A stretch of 64,000 nucleotides of DNA, taken from Takakia lepidozioides (lineage: Eukaryota; Streptophyta; Takakiopsida; Takakiales; Takakiaceae). The notes under the pieces are model-generated. The model was not told the origin of the DNA, made no database searches, and saw nothing but the letters and a program-made list of their open reading frames with translations. Location: contig CM060732.1 of assembly GCA_030704615.1 (NCBI GenBank), positions 73,575,053 through 73,639,052 of the forward strand. Direction: 5' to 3'. Shown here in pieces: positions 45,366 through 57,199 of this stretch. The number at the start of each line of letters is the position of its first letter. Within the stretch, counting starts at the first letter, position 1. The position numbers and the translations under genes are program-made.

Positions 45366-48347
45366 AATCATTGTTGGGCGATTCTCGGGCTAGGGTGATG
45401 GCCAGTGTGCATCAAGTCCGGTCGTGGCTTGGGTCAACAGTGTTGCTGGATGCAACTGCAATGGGGTCATGGGCTCATCGTCCACGGCTGTGATGGACTA
45501 ACTTAATGCCACTTGCACTGCTCAAGCATGCATTTGATGGGGTGTAGCGGCCAGCACACCTCACAGTGGATAGCATTTTGGACACAAGGAGGCAGTCTCA
45601 GCGTGTGAGACACGATGACCGGTCGCCTTTGGCAATGGTCAACAAGGTGGGTCAACCACGAGCTGCACTACCTACACTGCTCAGCTTCCCAGGATCGCAT
45701 GTTTTCCGGGATAGTGGACCTGACCTCCTGTGGGATGCCCAGTTGCAGCAGTTAGTGGAGCCCAATGCCAACGAGCATGAGTGGGCAATGTGTTTTACTA
45801 CTGGTACCACGGTGATGCCATCTCTTTCTGAGGCATCACGTCGTCAGGTGTTGGGGTAAGCAATGGATCTCAATTGCTTGACCTGGATCATCAGCCTGAG
45901 TATAGCTGAGCATCGCAAGTTGTGGACAACTTCTCCCACTACATGTCCCTTGACAGACTCCCTGCCTACCGAGACGGTACATGCAGTGAGTGGGGGCGAG
46001 CAGGTGAGGACCACGAGGTGCAGACATCCATGGTACACGTGGGAGGTGCTCGAGGTTCAGAGGGAGTTGGTAGCCAAGGCGACGGTGATGGATGAGGTTG
46101 GGGATTCTTCGGGTTGAGGAGGTCCTTAAGGATGAGATGATGGGGCAGGATGAGGCATTGTCATTGACAGAGCAGGCAGTGAGCACTTGCTCAAGAGGTT
46201 GCATCATAGAAACCACGGGACGCGTCTCTTAACTCTAAGTCTGCTGGACTTAAGGTTGCAGTTACGGAGGACAATTGGGAGTCTAACATTGGACCCATTG
46301 TCATCGGAGGAGAGAGACGACGTATATGGCAATTCCTGAGGGCTTGTAGGAATTGCTTTGTCTCTCGTGCTACGGTGGAGGAGCATGAGAGACATATTCA
46401 GGTGGTGCATTGACCGGGTTTGGTCAATCGGGATGCAGATGGATTGAGTCGCAATCCATGTACGAACCAGCAGGATGACATGCACTGGAGCTCGGTGGCA
46501 TGGTGAGATGGACGAAGAGATGGTGTCGGGATGACATGCATCTGTCTTTTTGTGTATCTTGGCATCAGGAGATCAGGTTGGACCTACAACATGGATGACT
46601 GTAGACGAAGTGTCTGAGGACCCTGAGGCTAGTGATAAGCCAGGTGGTGCCAAAGATATACATGAGGATTCGGTTGTGTTGGACTACCTCCGCAATGGAG
46701 ACACGGCAGTCACTGTGACTACCAATGAGAGGGATCGGATCCTGCAACGAGCCAAGAGGTTCAAGTGGGAGGGGATACATCTACTCCGAGTGTGGGAGGA
46801 TGGTCGGGTGAGGATTGTGCCTCACCCAACAGAGCGTGCATGATTAGTGCGGCATGCCCATGAGGAGTTGGGGCATTTTGGAGTGCGACTCACTCATAGT
46901 CTATTGTAGGGGCAGTATTGTTGGCGTGGTATGCACACAGAGGTGCAACAATTCGTGGCTAGGTGCATGATGTGTGACATGGTGCGTGCTTCATTCAACG
47001 TCCCTACACCCCAGTTGCATCCTCTTCCGATCATGAGATTGGGCTACGGATAGAATCTTGACTTCGCATGACCGTTACCATTGACGGATGCGCCACCACA
47101 GATATATGTTGGTGATGGTGGAGCACTTCTCCAAGTGGATTGAGTTGGTTCCGTTGCCTGACAAGGCTAGTGAGGGGCTGGTATGCATTATTGGATCGTG
47201 TGCTTAGCCGATTTGGTGCTCCAGCTGAGGTACTCACGGACCAAGGGAGAGAGTTCTTGGGGGAGTTTCAGGCTTTGTGTGATAAAGCCTTGATAGACCA
47301 CCGCACCACTTCTCGGGATCATTCTGAGGCCGATGGCTTGGCAGAGAGATTTGTTCAGACGGTGAAGATGGGTTTGCGCAAGTATGGCTTGCAGAAGGGA
47401 CACCTAGGAGATTGGGATCTTTAGGTACATTGGTTAGCCATGGGCTACAGGTTCAGCAAGCAAGCATCGCTTGCCTCCTTCTCACCATATTTCCTTCTCT
47501 TTGGGCGAGAGCCGGATTTGCCTACAGCCATTCGTAGGGACACTGCTCAAGTCCTCAACCTTGACGATCCGGACGTGTGGGTACGTGCATGCAATCATCG
47601 TGCAAAGTTGTTCAAGAAAGTCATGCCCATGGCTTTTGATAACTTTGCCATTGCACAACACCGTGATACATTGAGGTATGTCACTATACGTAGTGGAGGA
47701 TATCGTCCTGGGGTTCGGAGGTTTAGCCTGGTGACTATGTTTATTTGTAGCAGACTGCTCCTACGACCCTGGATGTGATTGCAGGGCGTGTTATTCTGAG
47801 GGTTTGAGAGGTGTTGTCCTCATGAGTTCTAATCTTGGAGGGTCGGGATGGCATCATGACTTGGAAGGACCATGTGCGTATTTGTGCGCCATGACACCTT
47901 CCCAATGTCGATGGCAGAGTTGACCCAAACTTGGCAGTGGTACCTGCAGGTTTGAGGTGCATGCTCTGTGGGTTTGCCACTGGTGTGTGATCAATGCTCA
48001 AGAGGTTGGCACATGGGATGCTTGACACCACCTCTTTGAGAGGGTTCCTGATGGAGATTGGTTATGTCCACACTGCTTGGGATAGTGGCAGTGGATATGA
48101 TTAGTGGCAGCTAACAAGACATGCGGGGCCGAGCTTATAGGAGTCAATACACGAGATCCTAGGCTCAAGTTCACAGGTTGCAAGATGACGACTAACGATG
48201 GTGCAATTCTCGCACCCGGCCTCTTGATCTATCAAGTTTGAGTGTAGTAGGGACAGTGATGGAGGACTTAGTGAGGCTACGGCCACTATCACATCTTGTG
48301 GCTATCTAGACTTAGAGGGACCTAAGCACCAGCTAGGGGGGCGATTT
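45366..48347 (+). mobile_element. Gypsy copy B, 3' part
   Basis: Resumes in the methyltransferase region (GGGCGATTCTCGGG...) after the duplicated AATCATTGT. It has the methyltransferase C-terminal remnant (45375-45870), then near 46390 jumps past RT to the end of RNase H (CCGGGTTTGGTCAATCGGGATGC). Integrase follows (46700-47700, core best preserved at 47140-47424, with SH3-like tail) and a decayed PHD segment (47920-48080). It ends at a polypurine tract near 48331-48345. This is a deletion derivative with numerous stops, and it cannot be autonomous. Confidence 0.85.
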
Positions 48348-48525
48348 TGTGGTGGACTAGTGACTGCCATAATAAGCAGCATAGTGGAAGCCTAGTGACT
48401 GATTAGTGGCAGCCTAGTGGTTAAACTAATGGCTGGACTAGTGGTATACTAGTGTGTGGTGTGCACATGTGTTGTGTGGTTTTGGACAACGATGTAGTTG
48501 TGTAACGATATGTATGCGCACGACA
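48348..48525 (+). repeat. Ty3/gypsy LTR c
   Basis: Starts TGTGGTGGACTAGTGACTGCC and ends TATGCGCACGACA. It forms the right edge of the nested block, followed by TGCG and the resumed satellite. Confidence 0.88.
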
Positions 48526-48900
48526 TGCGTCATTTCTGCTTTGTATCCAATCCCTTTCACGTACCATACATGTTTTTCTGTTGCTGTCTGACGAGACCTC
48601 AAAAAAAGCCTTTTGGGTGGGGGCAGAAACGGTGTGCAGCTTCGAAGCACACCATTTTCTGCTCCACAACAATCACTTTCAAGTACCCTCCATGTTTTCT
48701 GTTGTTGTCTGAAAATACCTCAAAAGAGCCTTTTGGGTGGGGCAAAAAACGATGTGCTTCAAAGCACACCATTTCTGCAATGTTTTGAATGCCTTTGAAG
48801 GACCCTCCATGCTTTCTTTTGCTCTCTGAAGAGACCTCCAAAAAACCCTTTTCGATTGGGGTAGGAACAGTGTGCTTCAACGCGTCGCAGTGGATTTCAG
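48526..48900. repeat. Hairpin satellite, right part
   Basis: Units of about 118 bp with the inverted repeat GGTGTGC...GCACACC: 48631-48653 (GGTGTGCAGCTTCGAAGCAC) and 48751-48770, with a diverged one near 48869. Each follows CCTTTTGGGTGGGG and precedes CATTTCTGC. They are better conserved than the left part. Confidence 0.85.
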
Positions 48901-49149
48901 CTTTAAGATGGTGGATTCTTGTTTGTTCTATGTTCTATGTGTATGTAACTCAACCCATTGATTGGATTCATTGTATAATTATATTGCCAGGGCCTTGGAT
49001 TCTTTGTCGGCTTGTTTGCAATATGTAGCATAGGTCGGCACTCTATAGTCCTACCTATTCATTAAAGCCATGGGCTCTTCTTTCATAATGGGATCTTCTT
49101 TCTTCATACTGTACATGCCTATTCCCACAGATATATATGTCCATCGGGA

Positions 49150-49346
49150 ATAGGTACCCTTTCTTCGACCGCCCGTCCTCTGACATTTGTTGACATGGCC
49201 GCCGCTCACGCTGACATGGCGTGAGTGTGGGCTCACGCCACGTCATAGTGGATGAGCGTGCACTCACGCCACGTCAGCCCTACGTGAGCGTGCGCTCACC
49301 GTTCACGGCTCGCCGCTCACGCCGTAGTGTCGCTCCTAGTAAGCAG
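49150..49346 (-). mobile_element. Remnant Mutator-like terminus
   Basis: GGCTCACGCCACGTCA, CACTCACGCCACGTCAG, ACGTGAGCGTGCGCTC and a final CGCTCACGCCGTAGTGTCGCT mirror the right end of the 11.3-kb element. No transposase and no left partner are visible nearby, so this is a decayed or non-autonomous relative. Confidence 0.7.
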
Positions 49347-49639
49347 TCTAATATATCAAGTTTGTCATTTGGCTTTCATATTGGAAAGTCATGTTGTGAC
49401 CGAGTTCACAGCTATGATGAGAGTGAAACTCAAGTCATTGTAAATGGCTAGTGTTGCTTCTTTTTGGAATGACATAAGAATAGACATAATTGGAACTGCA
49501 ACAACAAACACCTCACGATCGCAATTGTGATTATTCAATAACATCATTATCTTTGTATATGAAATAGATGGATATAAGCATTTCTAAAATAGACAAGCAT
49601 CTTTAGTCTGACCATACCATAATTAATCACAACTGGAAT

Positions 49640-50235
49640 CTGGAAAGAAATCTGGCAAAATGATAGGGCCTCGAAACTTTCCGTTTTCCTTTGGAAATAG
49701 CTCATAAGATCCTCCTTGTGAAAAGTTTATATGAAATATGATAATCATGAATGTGATGTGTATCCATGAAGTCTCTCTGGAACACTGTATGGTGACATGC
49801 CCCCGTGCAAAAACAGCTTGGTTATTGGTCTTTAATTTCTACTCTAATTGGGAAATTCTGCCACCGCCATATCCTCCATCTTTCCTGTTGCTTAATTTTA
49901 GAAATGGCAGTTCCATGATTAAGTGCCCAGTGTGGGGATGTCTGAGAGCACATACCCTATGGGCTGTCTGGTGGAAAGCAAGATGTGATTGGTTGTATCA
50001 GGGTAAAACCCCCAGCGTAAGATCCATGATGTTTCAAATTTATATTGATCTTATGACTGAGGGGAGGAAGGCTTGGAAATATCTGGGTGCGGCTCTTTCC
50101 AGAGTTGCAGAAAGGCGGCGAGTGCAACTTCTCCAGAACTTTGACGACTCCTGGGGCAAGAATGACGTCCTCGGCACCAGAGTTTCCGATTCTACAATTC
50201 ACTGGAAAGACTCCATCCCCCCTTGATGGGAAAAG
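49640..50235 (+). mobile_element. LINE ORF2 C-terminal fragment, different family
   Basis: The frame 49738-50226 has a zinc-knuckle region (SLEHCMVTCPRAKTAW) followed by LRAHTLWAVWWKARCDWLYQ and a basic tail, the style of LINE ORF2 C-termini. It is not closely related to the 10.7-15.3 kb copies. The RT core is absent. Confidence 0.65.
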
Positions 50236-50299
50236 CCCGACTGAAGGTGAAGACAATGACTACAACTGGCGTCACAAGGAGGGCAACGAACTCCGAATC

Positions 50300-52440
50300 T
50301 AAAGCAAAGCTTAAATTTTAGAGACCTAGCTATAGGGCTAGGTAGTTTAGATTGGCTTGGTTCCAAGGTTTTCGCATCAGTCTCCTCATGCTCCCCCTCC
50401 TGGTGATAGATATATCTGTCATCTGCTTCTCTCTCGCTCAATCCTAATGCTCCTCCTGTTCAGATTAGTACCGCTCTCAGTGGCTTTGTAGTTAGACTTT
50501 AGTACAGCCACCTGCTTTGGCTTTTTCAAGCAAACACTACTTGGATGCTTTTCTGCAGCGTAATTCTCTCCCTGTTTCTTCAGATTATTGGTCACTGGGT
50601 AGTAACCCCTCTGTTAGCCCCGCGGTGGTTATTTTTTCCACTTCTCATGGTTAACATTGTAATCCCAAAAAGAAATAGACACATTCTTTGAGAGATATTT
50701 TGTCTGATGCCTACAAAATATGAATAAATTAAGCAAGAAGCCCATCTATCCTTAAAAGTATTAGTCAAGCCTAATGGAAGGCAACAAAGCCATAAGTGCT
50801 AATCAGCAACACAGACAACTATACAAGCCCAAAACCTTCTGCATGATTGAAATTTGATGTCATGAGCCATTTTCTTAACTACATCAAACAAAGACATGCA
50901 ATCTCAACTTCAAGGTGAAAGATAACTTAGTAATTATCTGAAGGAATGTCTTTTACAGCCTGACACGAATCTAAATTATGATAAACATATTTATTTAGCT
51001 CATTTCATGACTTACAATAGTATTGTGTCCTTTGCTTGTCTGTTGTGTGCAGTGAAATTCAATACATGTACTACTATTGCAAAGCAGTCAATTTGAAGTC
51101 GTGTGCCAACCTATGCATACGAGCCAAATGGTGAAAAGTTGAGGCAAATTTGACAATCATATCATGCTTTAACTAAAGTGAGGTCATGGCGGTTTCAACC
51201 TCCAAGCGTGATCACAATTTATGCTTAGGTAAAACACACAAAACAGTCAATTCTATCAAAACTATTCTAGTTTGAGAAAATGCAATTCAAGGCATTAACA
51301 TGATGAACACAAATCTTAAGGAAGGTATGAACCTTCATATATAGCTACCATGCCGATTACCTTGATCAACAAGAACAAATGAAAATATTCGTACGTGAAG
51401 TGTCACTCATTTAGCTGGACCAAAAAGGGCTCCTCAAAATCTGAACTTGTGAGTGTTATTGCAAGGCCTCGCCCGTGCTTCCACCTTCAGGATTGTTCCA
51501 GAGTCCTGGACATTGTTCCCCGAAGTTTATTAGTAGTGCAGAGCAACACAAAGCCCCATTGTGTAATTTTGATTAGTGTAACCCCAAGTCTATGTCATTC
51601 TGACTATATTTGGAACCCCGGTCTGTTTAACCCCATGTAGTGTCACCTTGTGTCTAACTCACCTTAGTATATTTCGTACTTTGACCAAATTTGGACTTAG
51701 TCAAATTTCAAGATCAAGTGTGAGTTACACCGAGTCCATGTAACTCTGATTATTGTAACCCCGGTCTGTGTAACCCCATATTGTGTCACCCTATGTGTCT
51801 TGTGTAACTTTCCTTAGTACATTTTATACTTAAGGCCAAATTTGGACTTAGTCAAATTTTGAGATGGAGTTACACGCTCTTTCAGTTAACCGTAAGCGAA
51901 GTTGTAGTCCCTTCCGTGTAACCCCTAGGGGAGTTACACTCCTTCCATGTAACCCAGTTCCATGTCACTCTTGAGAGGGAAGATTTGACATGCCAGAAAC
52001 CAGCATACCATACTAATCAGAGATTGGATGTGTGCATTAAGTTCTTACATTATTCCTAGTGTTCTCGGCTTCTAATGCTTCTAACTTTGTTGAAGAACTA
52101 CTGTTGTGGTTTCTCAGCAGACCCAGTTCTTTTCAATTTTTTTCTTTATAGAAAGGGGACAAAGGCTCTGATCTAATTAAGAATCAAGTAAGTCCTATCA
52201 TCGGTGTTGCATAGGGCATGCTTGTGTAGACTGTAGACCAGCTTGAATGTTCACAATGTGGGTTTCCATGTTCTTTGTGTGGCAGTGCTCCCCAGGTATG
52301 ATCACACTTCTGTCTTTGAGTTGGGTTTGATGATGTCATGGTTTTGTAGACAAACTTGTCGGTGAGAGTGTGGGTGGTGTTTCGGTGTGAGTCTCTCTCA
52401 TTGCTTTGTACTCCCAATGCACACAGGGACGTGCTTGGCT
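50300..52440. other. Intergenic stretch with TGTAACCCC-like repeats
   Basis: No gene recognised. Between about 51490 and 51960, short phrases such as GTGTAACCCC, TTGTGTCACCCT and ACTTAGTCAAATTT recur irregularly. The rest is AT-rich single-copy-looking sequence. Confidence 0.5.
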
Positions 52441-52450
52441 GGTTTTGAGA

Positions 52451-54367
52451 ATGGCAACGTCGTCGATTCTTTCTCTCTCACTCTGTCGCTCCTTCTGTTT
52501 CTCCACCTCATTGGGTACTTTGGACCACAGCTCCAAATCTGCTCATGGGTTGGTGCTACCGTCGGTTCGTTCCTCAATCTCCGTGAATGCGAATAGGGCA
52601 GCCATATGTTGCTCGGCGAGAAGCTTGCAACGCCTCTCTCTAGTCTCTGCCCCGCGAACACCTCATGTTCCAAAGCGTTTGCCAAGCTCCTGTCTTTTGG
52701 CCAAGAGGAAATCCAGCGGGGAGCAAGTCAGCAATGAAGAGGAGCTCGATGAGGATCTTCGGACAGGCCTCAATGAGGTAATTTTCATCCTGAGAATAGC
52801 GAAACGTTGATTCTCAAACATGGAGCAGATAAAGTTTTGACTAGTTTTTGGTGAGTATGTATAAATTGTCCTCACTCGTTTGAAAATATTCGGGTCTATC
52901 ATTGTGCGGTCCTTCTCCAGCATGGTTAGCATCTATATTTGCAACCACAGTAATGCAATCTTTATCACCACAGTGAAGTTCATATATGTGGAGCACAGCT
53001 GGTTATTTGACACACATGGCAATTTCCTTAATACTGGCTAAAAATTGGCACAGTCCTTACTCCAATCTCCAGTGAGTCACAAAACTTGCCTTGAATGATG
53101 GCTCTAGTGTTAACATTAAGAGAGTTGAACAGGTTCTGAAGCTCAATCACACAGGATGGCAATCATAGTAAGCAAGGTTCAATAGCTGGTTCAATATTTT
53201 TTTTGCGAGCCAGGTTGTCTTACAGTAGACATTGATGATGCTAGCAGACTGCAAATGAAGCTGTGAAAGTGATGCTAGCAGAGGATGACAAACTGCTTGA
53301 ACAGTTCAAAGAGAAGGTGGACTATTTGGGGGAGTATTTGGTGCAAAATGATGAACAGGAGGCTGCCCGCTTCATGTTGATCCTTAGGGGTATGCTTGAT
53401 CACGAGGTAGGTGGTTCTATCTGTTTTTCCTTCTTTCCGGGTGATCAATAAGAACTCAATATCACTTCTCCCCATATAGTGTGGTACACTCCATTGACAA
53501 TGTTCCATATCATTCTTGGGAAATGGCTGTCACATCAGCTACACTCACATTCCTTTGATGAGTGGTATTGTTTGACATGAGAGATGTGATGCAAGTGCAG
53601 GTATATCCCCAAAAGGACAACTTAACAGGCACCTACAAGAAGGCATTTGAGAGGATATGGAATGTTGTTGAGGATTCAGGATGGCTTCTCACCCAACCTG
53701 GTGCTCAAGCAGGCGAAATTGAGATGGTGTGTCTCTAATATGCCCATCATCCCTGCATAATGTTGATTGACAAAAAAGATAAGGAAGACATGCTTCTTAC
53801 ATAATCTAATGCTTCCTCGACTCCAGTCAGCTACTAAAGGGTAGATGGATCCCAACTGCTGACGTATGTCACGAGGTCAACACTTTCAGCAGTCACTTGT
53901 AGTATGACCTGGGGCATTCTTGTCATTCCATTTGTCTGCCAGAGCACCCAATGCCCCTAGTTAGTCAACTTGGCAGGGCAATGTCCCCATGACTGACTAG
54001 GTGACTGCAATTTCTGATTGGCCTGGAATGGATCAATATCAGTGGCATGTGGCCCATTGCCCTGACCACTGCAATCTTGTGAACAGGGAATTTCTCTGGG
54101 GCAGTCAACCTCCTCAATGCTTGTAGAAGCTTTGGGATCAAAATATACACAGCCTAAAATCATGTACTGTTGCCTGTTTGAAGTTCTCGTCGGAGGTTTT
54201 CCATTCTCCATGTGTGATGGACTCTTGCCTCTAGTATATTCAGCCCTTGGGGATTCAATTTATCTTCATGGCACCTTTGGCTTGGGCATCACTAATATGT
54301 AAACTGTGGGTGCATGTGACAGGTTGATGATGAGCTCATACCTCCAGTGCTGCAAACACGATATTAA
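52451..54367 (+). CDS. Unrecognised protein, probably plastid-targeted
   Basis: Four exons with phase-0 GT-AG junctions: 52451-52777, 53248-53406, 53601-53726 and 54323-54367, giving 218 residues. The first ~90 residues are rich in Ser, Arg and hydrophobics and poor in acidic residues (MATSSILSLSLCRSFCFS...), typical of a chloroplast transit peptide. The acidic segment EQVSNEEELDEDL follows. The conserved-looking core is helical: LLEQFKEKVDYLGEYLVQND, then TYKKAFERIWNVVEDSGWLL, ending VDDELIPPVLQTRY. I do not recognise the family. The start follows from the transit-like N-terminus; the last exon is short and the least certain. No membrane span is evident. Confidence 0.6.
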
Positions 54368-55062
54368 CTCCCTTAGTTGCCTCCTTTCAACGAAGTTGCG
54401 GTGGCTTAGTTCATGGAGGGAGACTCCATTCGGATGCTTCACTTGAGCCAGAGCTTTGTTTCCGCCAGAAATTTGAAGGTTTCTTTGCAGATAATGCTGC
54501 AATCTTAACTTCAGACCAGTTCAACTTCATGGATTTAGAGCAAGAAGTTTGTTCATAAAGTGAAGGGTTCCATAACAATGGATTGCATGACCATTGAAAA
54601 GCAGCTAGTTTCCTCTGCATGAGGGAGCTTTCCACATTGATAGTTGGCCCCCTTCTGCTCTTCTCTACCTTTTTCCCACTCTTTCACAAGCCTAAGCAAC
54701 ACCTCTCTCTTCTGCATGTTTTTCTTTCTCAGAGCCAGCTGAAAATTAGGCAAACTGAACTCATCTTTCACGGCATTCATCATTCCTGAAGGCATGATTG
54801 TGCTCTAGTACAGTTGAAAATAATAAACTGCTGCAAACAACATACCTGCCTATGGCAGGCCTTACTAGCCCCAAAGTTGGTATACTGTGACAAATTCCTC
54901 TCCCCTATTTTTTGAGTCTCTTTGATCCAAACACATGAGAATGGAACCTAAACAACTCAGTGCAAACTTCACAAGCCTTGCCAAGCATCAATAAACTAAA
55001 ACTATGGCTTGCTTATAATACAGATATGTAACTGTACATGTTCCAACACTTTCTGGGGAGCA
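54368..55062. other. Gap between convergent genes
   Basis: About 0.7 kb between the plus-strand plastid protein and chlorophyllase (-). A minus-strand frame at 54795-54553 has a Lys/Glu-rich coding-like stretch (LRLVKEWEKGREEQKG), but I cannot link it to a gene. Confidence 0.4.
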
Positions 55063-56383
55063 TTACGGTGTCTCAAACACTGGAGTTCTGAGATCCAAGT
55101 CACTAGTGGAATTAGGGTAATGCTCGGATACATAACTTTCAGGAGGTTCGAGAAGCACAGGAGCGCCATCAGGATGGACTAGCACATCATGAAAGGAAGA
55201 GGTGTTGTGAAGGAGGGTGGCTTGGAAAAAGGCCACAAGAATGCCCCCAGTGAACCGTCGCATTGGAGCTCTTGATGGCCCATTCTTGCATACACATGTA
55301 GTCAGTTTCCCTTGTGGCCCTTTCGTATCATCGTCTAAAAAATCCATATGTCCATACTCAGTTGCAACAAAGTGATAAGCTGGGGCAGAGCTGTCCAAGT
55401 AGAAAGCCTTGTGGCTCACTCCTTCTGGTGCACAGGGAGGAAATAAAAAAGTCCTCTTGATGGGTCCCAGCCCTGTTCCTAGAATGAGAGTGGGAATGCC
55501 CAGGTTGAAGGAATGCTTGGAAAACCTCAGGATAGGAGGTTTAGTCTGACTCCCACTGGCAGTTCCGTCCACTGGATCCAGTGCTGCAATTGCTGAGTAC
55601 TGCAGCGTACTGTTGCTCACTCCTAGAGCCAGCCCGAACACTACCTTAGCCCCTCGACTATGCCCTACTACTGCAACCTTTCCAAAATTTGGCCTGACCT
55701 TCGCCAACCTCGCTGGCAAGGATCCAACCAACCCTGTAGGCAACCAATCCAATATAGCAGCTGCCTCAGCAATTTCACCAGTTGCGTCTGGACCGGCTAT
55801 TGTGTACATCTGATGACAGAACCAAGCCCATCCTTCATTCAGACAGGGCAACCAACACTTGGCCATGATCAGTGCATCGCAGTGCAATTACACCTACTAC
55901 CCATCCAAACACAGCCACTGCTTACCGTCCTATGTCAGCCTCCTCTGTAGATTAACTATTGAATCCAATAGGACTGAGAAGCCATCTCCAGAGTCCCATT
56001 TCCACAGAAATCTGTGTCATTACTCAAGTAGACAGATGCATAGTAGGCATGACAGTATGTACAGGTGAGTTACAGCAGAAAAAACGAAAGTGCATCTTTC
56101 GAAGTATTGGGCTCACCTGTGGTGCAACCACAAGGAAACCATGGGAAGCCACATGTTGCATGAGCTGGCTGTAGAACATGTTTTGGAGAGTGTAGCCATG
56201 CTGAAATTGTACGATTGGGTACTCTCCCTCCTGATTTGGCAAAGCTACCAACAACGGCTTTGGCGGCCGATTCGTAGCCTTGATCCGTGGACCACAAGAT
56301 GTTTGTGGTCCAGCAATATTCACTATATCCACCTTGAAGGGGCCGTCCTCGTATATGCCTCCATGAGCAGACTCATCCGCCAT
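55063..56383 (-). CDS. CLH: Chlorophyllase
   Basis: Alpha/beta hydrolase that removes phytol from chlorophyll to give chlorophyllide. Two exons on the minus strand: 56383-56117 and 55809-55063, joined in phase 0, for about 337 residues. Signatures: PKPLLVALPNQEGEYPIVQF, HGYTLQNMFYSQLMQHVASH, GFLVVAPQ, nucleophile motif VGHSRGAK (catalytic Ser), AALDPVDGTA (Asp), GTGLGP, CAPEGVSHKAFY and ATEYGHMDFLDDD (catalytic His). The length matches plant chlorophyllases (about 310-350). I chose ATG 56383 (MADESAHGG); the frame stays open upstream to about 56447 with an acceptor-like GCAG, so an extra 5' exon is possible. Transcription converges on the 52451-54367 gene. Confidence 0.92.
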
Positions 56384-56625
56384 TACAATCTCCTTAGGCC
56401 ACAGCTCAACCAGCAACGCTACAGCACTATAACACCTGCAATGCTCTGCTTATCTCTCGTCTCTCTGGATTTCTAAGGACATACGGAGATAGACATCCCC
56501 AAAGCTTTCTTCATAAGATTGGAACAATCACGACACATAAAAGCAAGGCTACAAATCACAGTGGCAAGCACAAAAAACAGCAAAACCTTCAAATTGACTT
56601 AGGTGGCGAAGAGCTCACGAAGCCA

Positions 56626-57175
56626 TCAGAAAACACCATCTACAAGAGAAACACCCACAAACTCCTCACATGTTGGTTTGAGATGCAAATGCTTTCCAGG
56701 AACGGAGAGTGCATCTCGGAAGCTACTGGGAGCTGCAATCTTATGTGTCGCCATTGCAGCTATCCACGAGGCCAGGCCCACCATATACGTACAATCTGAT
56801 TTGGTGGTCCAGATTGTGTGACCGCCCACCAAGGAGCAAAATAAGCAAACGAAATAAGCACCAAGGTTGTTCAAGAGTTCTTTGAGATTTCTTCAGCTGG
56901 GTAAACGCAATCATCCCAAAGGCAAGCCCAGCTGCGTATACGACACCATTGCATGTGTCAGATGATCTGCACGAAAGTCGGCCGTCACTTATTAGACCGC
57001 TATTATGTAAATTGACCGCCGTTAAACTCTTGTTTCTCTCCCTCCCTCGCCCTTTCTCACTTTCACGCATCCTGCTGACTTTGTTCTTCGATGGATACAC
57101 TTTAGGCGTTTTGCTTTCACTTAATAGGTCAGATTGTGGAGCTGTGGGGATGACTGTGATTCTCAATCTGGACAT
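56626..57175 (-). CDS. Possible small membrane protein, unrecognised
   Basis: Two overlapping minus-strand frames look partly coding. 57175-56741 has a basic N-terminus, then VVYAAGLAFGMIAFTQLKKS (one hydrophobic segment). 56874-56626 has TYMVGLASWIAAMATHKIAA. They could be two exons or one frameshifted gene of about 150-200 residues with two membrane spans. No family recognised. It lies just upstream of chlorophyllase on the same strand. Confidence 0.3.
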
Positions 57176-57199
57176 AGTGAGGAACAGGAATGGCGTCGG

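Larger units (their letters stand above)
18016..48525. mobile_element. 30.5-kb nested retroelement block in the satellite
   Basis: The left edge reads ATGCG then TGTCAAGTT. The right edge ends ...GCGCACGACA followed by TGCGTCATTTCTGC. Removing the block rejoins one satellite unit (GTGTGTTTCGACATGCG/TCATTTCTGC), which has the same length as its neighbours. The flanks therefore share a 4-5 bp duplication (A)TGCG, as expected for LTR-element integration. Inside are a tandem Ty3/gypsy array, a 2.8-kb repeat in two copies, a minus-strand LTR element and an 11.3-kb Mutator-like element. That one event explains both outer edges is inferred. Confidence 0.7.
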
